Positions 63,005 through 64,000 of a stretch of DNA of 64,000 bases are shown here, one piece after another. The position numbers and the translations under genes were made by a program. Origin of the DNA: Acorus gramineus. Taxonomy: Eukaryota; Streptophyta; Magnoliopsida; Acorales; Acoraceae. The stretch spans positions 19,886,074 to 19,950,073 of the forward strand of contig CM060849.1 in the NCBI GenBank assembly GCA_030737835.1. The letters run 5' to 3'. The notes below the pieces were generated by a model, which worked only from the letters and a program-made list of their open reading frames with translations, was not told the DNA's origin and did no database searches. How positions within the stretch are numbered: position 1 is the stretch's first letter; every line of letters starts with the position of its first letter.

Positions 63005-63255
63005 TTACAGTCCTATGTACATCGTTAAATATCTAGTGAAGTATATCCATCGTTAGCCGGGGTATATACATCATTAGACTTTTTTTTTCATTTTTCCTAA
63101 AAATGAGTTCATTCAAATCAAAATAGAGCAATATACTTTTTTCATCAAAACATATATATCATTAGATGATTTTTAATATTTTTAAAAAATTAAAAACATA
63201 TGTGATCTGTGTTTTAGATTGTCAAAAAGAGTGGAGTCTTAACATTTTCCATCTA
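63005..63255 (+). repeat. Dispersed repeat, copy 2
   Basis: Direct-orientation relative of 60785-61035 with the same block order but many substitutions. The two copies flank the Tourist-like element at 61482-62333. Confidence 0.7.
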
Positions 63256-64000
63256 AGATCCAACTCAGCCCAACTCATAGATCAAAGAGATCCAGCCCGG
63301 AAACAGCCCCTAGCAAGATTACATGGGCCCAATTAAAGAGCAGGCCTTTTATGGAACAAACGACTCGAGCCCAGTTTTTTAGGGGTTCTTTTTTTTTTAT
63401 TTGTTGTTGTTTTGTTCATAGCATAGCATGTATACTTCTGCATTTTTTTATTTTTTTTTAATAATAGTATTCTTATACTTCAATGAATTGTATGGACTAA
63501 TTCATAAAATGTGTAAAAAAATTATAATAAGATATGTACTTTGTTGGTATAATAAGTGCGAGTGGGTGGCTAACGAGTTATAAGAGAATTATTGAGAATA
63601 TATCATCTCATCACTTTTAGTTACGGTGATTACTTTCATTTTAAATGACCAAATCGTTTAACTATTCATATGTTTTACGAGGTTATTAACTATGTTTGTC
63701 ACACTTTAAAAAACAAAAAAACATCAATCAAGTTCCAATAAAATCCAGGTAGAGAAGCACACCTACTAAACAACAAAGCCTGACACTTGGTCCAAAAAAA
63801 AAAAGCCTGACAGTGGAATAGATGAGAAAGGTGAGGAGGATCTGCAGTCATTCTGTTTAGCTAGGTAAGTCAGATGACCTAATTAAAACTTGACAACTTG
63901 GAGAACTTGAAAAAAAGAAAGAGAGGAAAAGGAGGAAGAAGAAGAATAACACAAGAAGAAGATAAGCTCAACTGCTTAACACGTCTTATTATTCTATTAT
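63256..64000. other. Intergenic; possible regulatory patch at 63260-63380
   Basis: The patch 63260-63380 has several AGCCCA and TGGGCCC motifs (site II type), suggestive of promoter sequence, but no gene begins within the window. 63890-63960 is purine-rich, like a 5' leader. A gene past the right edge cannot be excluded. Confidence 0.35.

Noticed and set aside
1..64000. CRISPR arrays, phage or bacterial operon-type systems
   Set aside because: No evenly spaced short repeats with unique spacers, no compact gene strings or ribosome-binding sites. All genes have plant introns.

Overview
The window is nuclear DNA of a flowering plant. It is AT-rich, its genes are split by GT-AG introns, and long gene-poor stretches are filled with LINE remnants, MITEs, Mutator-like elements and simple repeats. 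The balanced codon use and AT-rich introns argue against a grass. I cannot name the species from sequence alone.

Layout. (1) 42-11204, minus: a complete 8-exon gene for a 2776-residue coiled-coil, tail-anchored protein of the TNO1-like (TGN-localised SYP41-interacting) family. Its large exon carries three in-frame tandem duplications. (2) 11.2-19.7 kb: a transposon-rich block with a LINE 3' end, a Mutator-like element with a perfect 9-bp target duplication, a second one nested inside a hAT-like element, a mitochondrial nad7 fragment (NUMT), a Tourist-like MITE and an RNase H remnant. (3) 19707-21850, minus: a 5-exon bHLH gene, orthologous or close to Arabidopsis bHLH35, with a MITE in its last intron. 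(4) 22-34 kb: more elements, including two inverted-repeat elements with minisatellite cores, a LINE fragment and a tandem array. (5) 34494-37813, plus: an unprocessed, inactivated GATA-type zinc-finger/TIFY (ZIM/ZML family) gene. Its exon order is still readable but it has stops, frameshifts and lost zinc ligands. (6) 38-53 kb: intergenic DNA with MITEs, a SINE and duplicated blocks. (7) 53553-56850, plus: a complete 3-exon SMXL gene of the SMXL4/5 type. (8) 57-64 kb: intergenic DNA with hairpin MITEs, SINE-like units and a dispersed repeat pair.

The three intact genes are not functionally linked: one acts in vesicle trafficking, one is a transcription factor and one is a Clp-ATPase-like transcriptional co-regulator expected in phloem development. 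No operon, CRISPR array, tRNA or rRNA was found. The most unusual items are the decayed GATA/TIFY gene, the short nad7 NUMT with unedited-type codons, the recent coding duplications in the TNO1-like gene, and the inverted-repeat elements with minisatellite cores.
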